Below, piece by piece: positions 6,259 to 7,935 of a DNA stretch of 7,935 nucleotides. The stretch is from Actinomycetes bacterium. GTDB lineage: Bacteria > Actinomycetota > Aquicultoria > CAJVYJ01 > JAUVQD01. The translations under genes and the position numbers were made by a program. The stretch spans positions 1 through 7,935 of the forward strand of contig DAOUYN010000030.1 in the NCBI GenBank assembly GCA_030666075.1. The letters are read 5' to 3'. Under the pieces are notes generated by a model. It did not search any database. It had not been told where the DNA came from and worked only from the letters and a program-made list of their open reading frames with translations. How positions within the stretch are numbered: position 1 is the stretch's first letter; each line of letters begins with the position of its first letter.

Positions 6259-7248
6259 TTAAATGAACCCCGTGACCCGGGCGATAGCAAGCGACTCCAC
6301 GGCCGAGAACGAGCGCCGGGTGGCGCAAAAAGAGTCTCTCGTGAGCCCGCTGAACTGGTTTTTGTAGTAGCTCATGCCTTTGAAGTTGTATAGGCAGTTG
6401 CCGTATTGATAGAGCAGCTTGAGCCCGAGGAAAGTCAAAGCGTCATGGCGCAACCCCGAACTCTGCGGCGCCGACGGCGACAGCCCCAATGACAGGAGCT
6501 CCTTGCCCTCCGCCTTAAAGACATCCATCGCCGTTAAAAGAATATAGGCCGCGTGACCCATCGAAGAGCCGGGGCGGGCCCGCATGACACTCGGACAGTA
6601 GCCTGCGACCTCTCCGTCGGCAAAGATCGGATCGAAAAAGATGAATCCTTGAAGGTTTTGGTCGGCGTCTATCGAATAGAACTTCCGCACGAACGGCTCG
6701 TCGTGGTAGACAGGTCTGCGGATCAAGAACCGGAGCTGGCGCTTGACCTTCTTGGTGGCCAGCCATTCGGCCGTGACCGCATTGAGCTCGGCCGCGCCGA
6801 TGCCGAATCTATCAGCCAGGTCCGCTCGGTCGAGCTCTATGACCTCTGCCACCTCGCGACCCCGTCGCACCGATGCCCGCAGACGGCTCTTGCCGGCGTC
6901 CCCTTCCAGGCTGTAATCCTGGACCGGCAGGAAAGTCTCGACCCCGAAACGGGTCACCTTATAGCCGAAATCGTCATGAAGCATGTTCGCGGTTTCCCTA
7001 TCGACCTGCACGAAGGCCGGATCGTCAAGGTCAGTTATGGCGCCCTGCACAAAATCAGCCATCTCTTCCGGCGGGCAGATGGGGTTCCCGAGGATGAAGT
7101 TATGCTTCAGATGCGAACCGTAAGCGGCGTACCCCAAACCCGGCTCAACCCGATGATTGAGATCGCTTTGGAGCGTCGAATAGGCTATCGACTGCGAACC
7201 ATGCCGCTTTAGGAGTTCGATGAGGCCGTTAAATTTACTTGGGGTCAT
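6259..7248 (-). CDS. Stand-alone DUF2156 / lysyl-phosphatidylglycerol-synthase-C-type aminoacyltransferase
   Basis: A soluble 329-aa protein resembling the cytoplasmic C-terminal domain of MprF, which transfers an amino acid from aminoacyl-tRNA to phosphatidylglycerol through tandem GNAT folds. Family-type segments are FILGNPICPPEEM (51-63), the basic helix KSRLRASVRRGREVAEV (120-136), GFIFFDPIF..GEVAGYCPSVMRARPGSSMGHAAYILLTAM (201-241, the G.I.F..P....Y..D..R..P...G pattern), LLSLGLSPSA (251-260) and the ending LYNFKGMSYYKNQFSG (286-301). No transmembrane helices are present, so the MprF flippase half is absent. The ATG at 7248 has no good ribosome binding site; an upstream in-frame stop excludes a longer start. 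A 116-aa membrane protein gene lies 79 bp upstream in the same direction. The amino acid and acceptor (lipid, peptide or other) cannot be deduced, and many DUF2156 proteins are uncharacterised. Confidence 0.88.
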   Translation of the reverse strand: MTPSKFNGLIELLKRHGSQSIAYSTLQSDLNHRVEPGLGYAAYGSHLKHNFILGNPICPPEEMADFVQGAITDLDDPAFVQVDRETANMLHDDFGYKVTRFGVETFLPVQDYSLEGDAGKSRLRASVRRGREVAEVIELDRADLADRFGIGAAELNAVTAEWLATKKVKRQLRFLIRRPVYHDEPFVRKFYSIDADQNLQGFIFFDPIFADGEVAGYCPSVMRARPGSSMGHAAYILLTAMDVFKAEGKELLSLGLSPSAPQSSGLRHDALTFLGLKLLYQYGNCLYNFKGMSYYKNQFSGLTRDSFCATRRSFSAVESLAIARVTGFI

Positions 7249-7278
7249 ATCGTCAAATCTTTGTCAGTCACTCGCTCC

Positions 7279-7308
7279 ATAATAATACATGTTGCCCAAA
7301 ACGGTCGA
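7279..7308 (-). promoter_or_regulatory. Possible promoter of the DUF2156 transferase gene
   Basis: On the minus strand TCGACC (7308-7303, 4 of 6) is followed after 18 bp by TATTAT (7284-7279, 5 of 6). A second, overlapping TATTAT lies 3 bp upstream of it. Transcription would start near 7272, leaving a leader of about 24 nt without a clear ribosome binding site. Confidence 0.4.
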
Positions 7309-7327
7309 GCCTGATGGGTGCAGACGG

Positions 7328-7678
7328 CTAGCCCCGGGCTGAAATCAGAAACAACGAAGCGGCCAAGACCCAGATCATTAGTGACAGGAAGATCGCCCAC
7401 TCCAGGATCGTGATCAACCAGTACTTTGGCCTGGTGATCTTGCTGGGATCGAGGGTCCACTGCCGCTTAGGGTCAAGCGCCCGCGGGAGATATAGAAATG
7501 CCGCAAAACTGGCTGCCGTGACCAATGACGGCAGCAGTAGCCACTCAGGCAACCCGGCGTCTCGATCAAAAAGGATCAGGGCCGAGAAGAAGAGGATCGA
7601 GGCCAAACCCGTGTAAAAGAAAGACAGGGCGGCCGGAATGTGGCGCTTGAGGTTATTCATTGGCAAGATGCCGACCAT
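7328..7678 (-). CDS. Small three-helix membrane protein, function unknown
   Basis: A protein of 116 aa from the ATG at 7678, or 110 aa from the ATG at 7660 (MNNLKRHIPAALSFF); neither start has a recognisable ribosome binding site. Hydrophobic segments lie at about 14-37, 45-65 and 87-113. The loop between the second and third is polar and basic (RALDPKRQWTLDPSKITRPKY), so it is probably cytoplasmic, with the N-terminus outside and a short positively charged C-terminus inside. I recognise no family. The coding nature is supported by membrane-protein composition over the whole length and by the same strand and tight packing as its neighbours. It starts 12 nt after a hydrophobic small ORF and ends 79 bp before the transferase gene. 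The three may form a unit, although a promoter is also possible before the transferase. It could be a membrane partner of the soluble transferase, but that is speculation. Confidence 0.7.
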   Translation of the reverse strand: MVGILPMNNLKRHIPAALSFFYTGLASILFFSALILFDRDAGLPEWLLLPSLVTAASFAAFLYLPRALDPKRQWTLDPSKITRPKYWLITILEWAIFLSLMIWVLAASLFLISARG

Positions 7679-7690
7679 AGCGCACGAAAG

Positions 7691-7789
7691 TCAGGACAAA
7701 GCCCCGAAAGCCGCGCCGAGGCCGCCGAGCACATTATCTAAGATCAGCCCGAGTCCGACCATAAATAGGAATAAGCTGAATCCGCCCAC
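7691..7789 (-). CDS. Candidate 32-aa hydrophobic microprotein
   Basis: A GTG at 7789 opens a 32-codon frame ending in TGA at 7691. It is preceded by GGGGG with a 6-nt gap (GGGGG-TGAGAA-GTG), the best ribosome binding site in this part of the window, and an in-frame TGA two codons upstream fixes the start. The product is one hydrophobic helix (MGGFSLFLFMVGLGLILDNV) followed by a Gly/Ala-rich tail ending GAAFGALS. Third codon positions are about two-thirds G or C, like the neighbouring genes. It stops 12 nt before the 116-aa membrane protein start and could act as its coupled leader or as a small partner. The frame is short, so chance is not excluded. Confidence 0.45.
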   Translation of the reverse strand: MGGFSLFLFMVGLGLILDNVLGGLGAAFGALS

Positions 7790-7935
7790 TTCTCACCCCC
7801 GCCTCTCGATACTGATCTTAGAACTTCCTTTACGTTTTCGTAGGATCACTGACCCGGCCCATGAACACTATGCTCGTTTAGGCTCTGTGTCTGATTAAAA
7901 AGATAAACGGGTGGTCCGCCCTAAATCCCTTGGTT
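7790..7935. other. Right-end region with no convincing gene
   Basis: No tRNA, family-recognisable ORF or clear promoter was found. It holds a small dyad TACGTTTTCGTA (7831-7842) and a weak hairpin GGGTG-GTC-CGCCC (about 7910-7922) without a good T-run. Read on the minus strand it would be the leader or promoter region of the small membrane genes, with only weak -35/-10 candidates (CAGACA, 17 bp, TAGTGT). Confidence 0.3.

Noticed and set aside
6553..7212. A 219-codon plus-strand open frame opposite the DUF2156 transferase gene
   Set aside because: It is antisense to a gene with clear family motifs, shows no recognisable domain or ribosome binding site, and arises from the codon bias of the real gene.
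7245..7460. A 71-codon minus-strand frame between the small membrane protein and transferase genes
   Set aside because: Most of it lies out of frame inside the membrane-protein gene; only its last 11 codons fall in the intergenic gap and are discussed as a possible leader.
7638..7898. An 86-codon plus-strand frame at the right end
   Set aside because: It lacks a ribosome binding site, is low-complexity (Pro/Ser/Arg-rich), and opposes the 32-codon ORF that has a good site.
7880..7935. A possible tRNA or intrinsic terminator at the right edge
   Set aside because: No acceptor stem, T-loop consensus or cloverleaf could be built, and the weak GGGTG/CGCCC hairpin lacks a following T-run.

Overview
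This window looks like a chromosomal segment from a Gram-positive bacterium, most likely a moderate-GC, non-streptomycete lineage of Actinomycetota. That placement is inferred from the TipA-type MerR regulator, the actinobacterial-style integral membrane protein, the stand-alone lysyl-phosphatidylglycerol-synthase-type domain, and mixed codon use with G/C-rich third positions but regular ATA, TTA and AGG codons. No rRNA, tRNA, transposase, phage gene or CRISPR array was seen.

Layout. Positions 1-2434 (minus strand) hold a compact three-gene cassette. It runs from a GbsR/MarR-type repressor to an ABC-2 exporter ATPase to an ABC-2 permease, which is cut by the window start. Consecutive genes overlap by ATGA. 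Upstream of the repressor lies a sigma-A-like promoter with an 18-bp near-palindrome just downstream of its -10 box, a good candidate autoregulatory operator. Positions 2569-5268 (minus) hold typA/bipA, a ribosome-binding translational GTPase, followed 48 bp later by a four-helix membrane protein of unknown function. Positions 5269-5478 are a divergent promoter region. To the right, on the plus strand, is a TipA-like MerR regulator whose promoter has the MerR hallmark 19-bp spacer over a dyad. It also has an internal ribosome binding site and ATG that would make a TipAS-like C-terminal drug-binding protein. Positions 6259-7789 (minus) hold a DUF2156/LPG-synthase-C-type aminoacyl transferase, a 116-aa three-helix membrane protein, and a 32-codon hydrophobic small ORF. 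Positions 7790-7935 show no gene.

How the genes may work together (inference). The window mixes translation-factor and cell-envelope or drug-defence functions: a repressor-controlled exporter, a TipA-type drug sensor, a membrane-lipid aminoacylation-type enzyme, and TypA, which binds the ribosomal site blocked by thiopeptides. The parts that best repay checking are the TipAL/TipAS dual-product architecture next to typA, the GbsR operator, the flippase-less transferase with its small membrane neighbours, and the 32-aa microprotein. No wholly new multi-gene system is clearly proven by the sequence alone.
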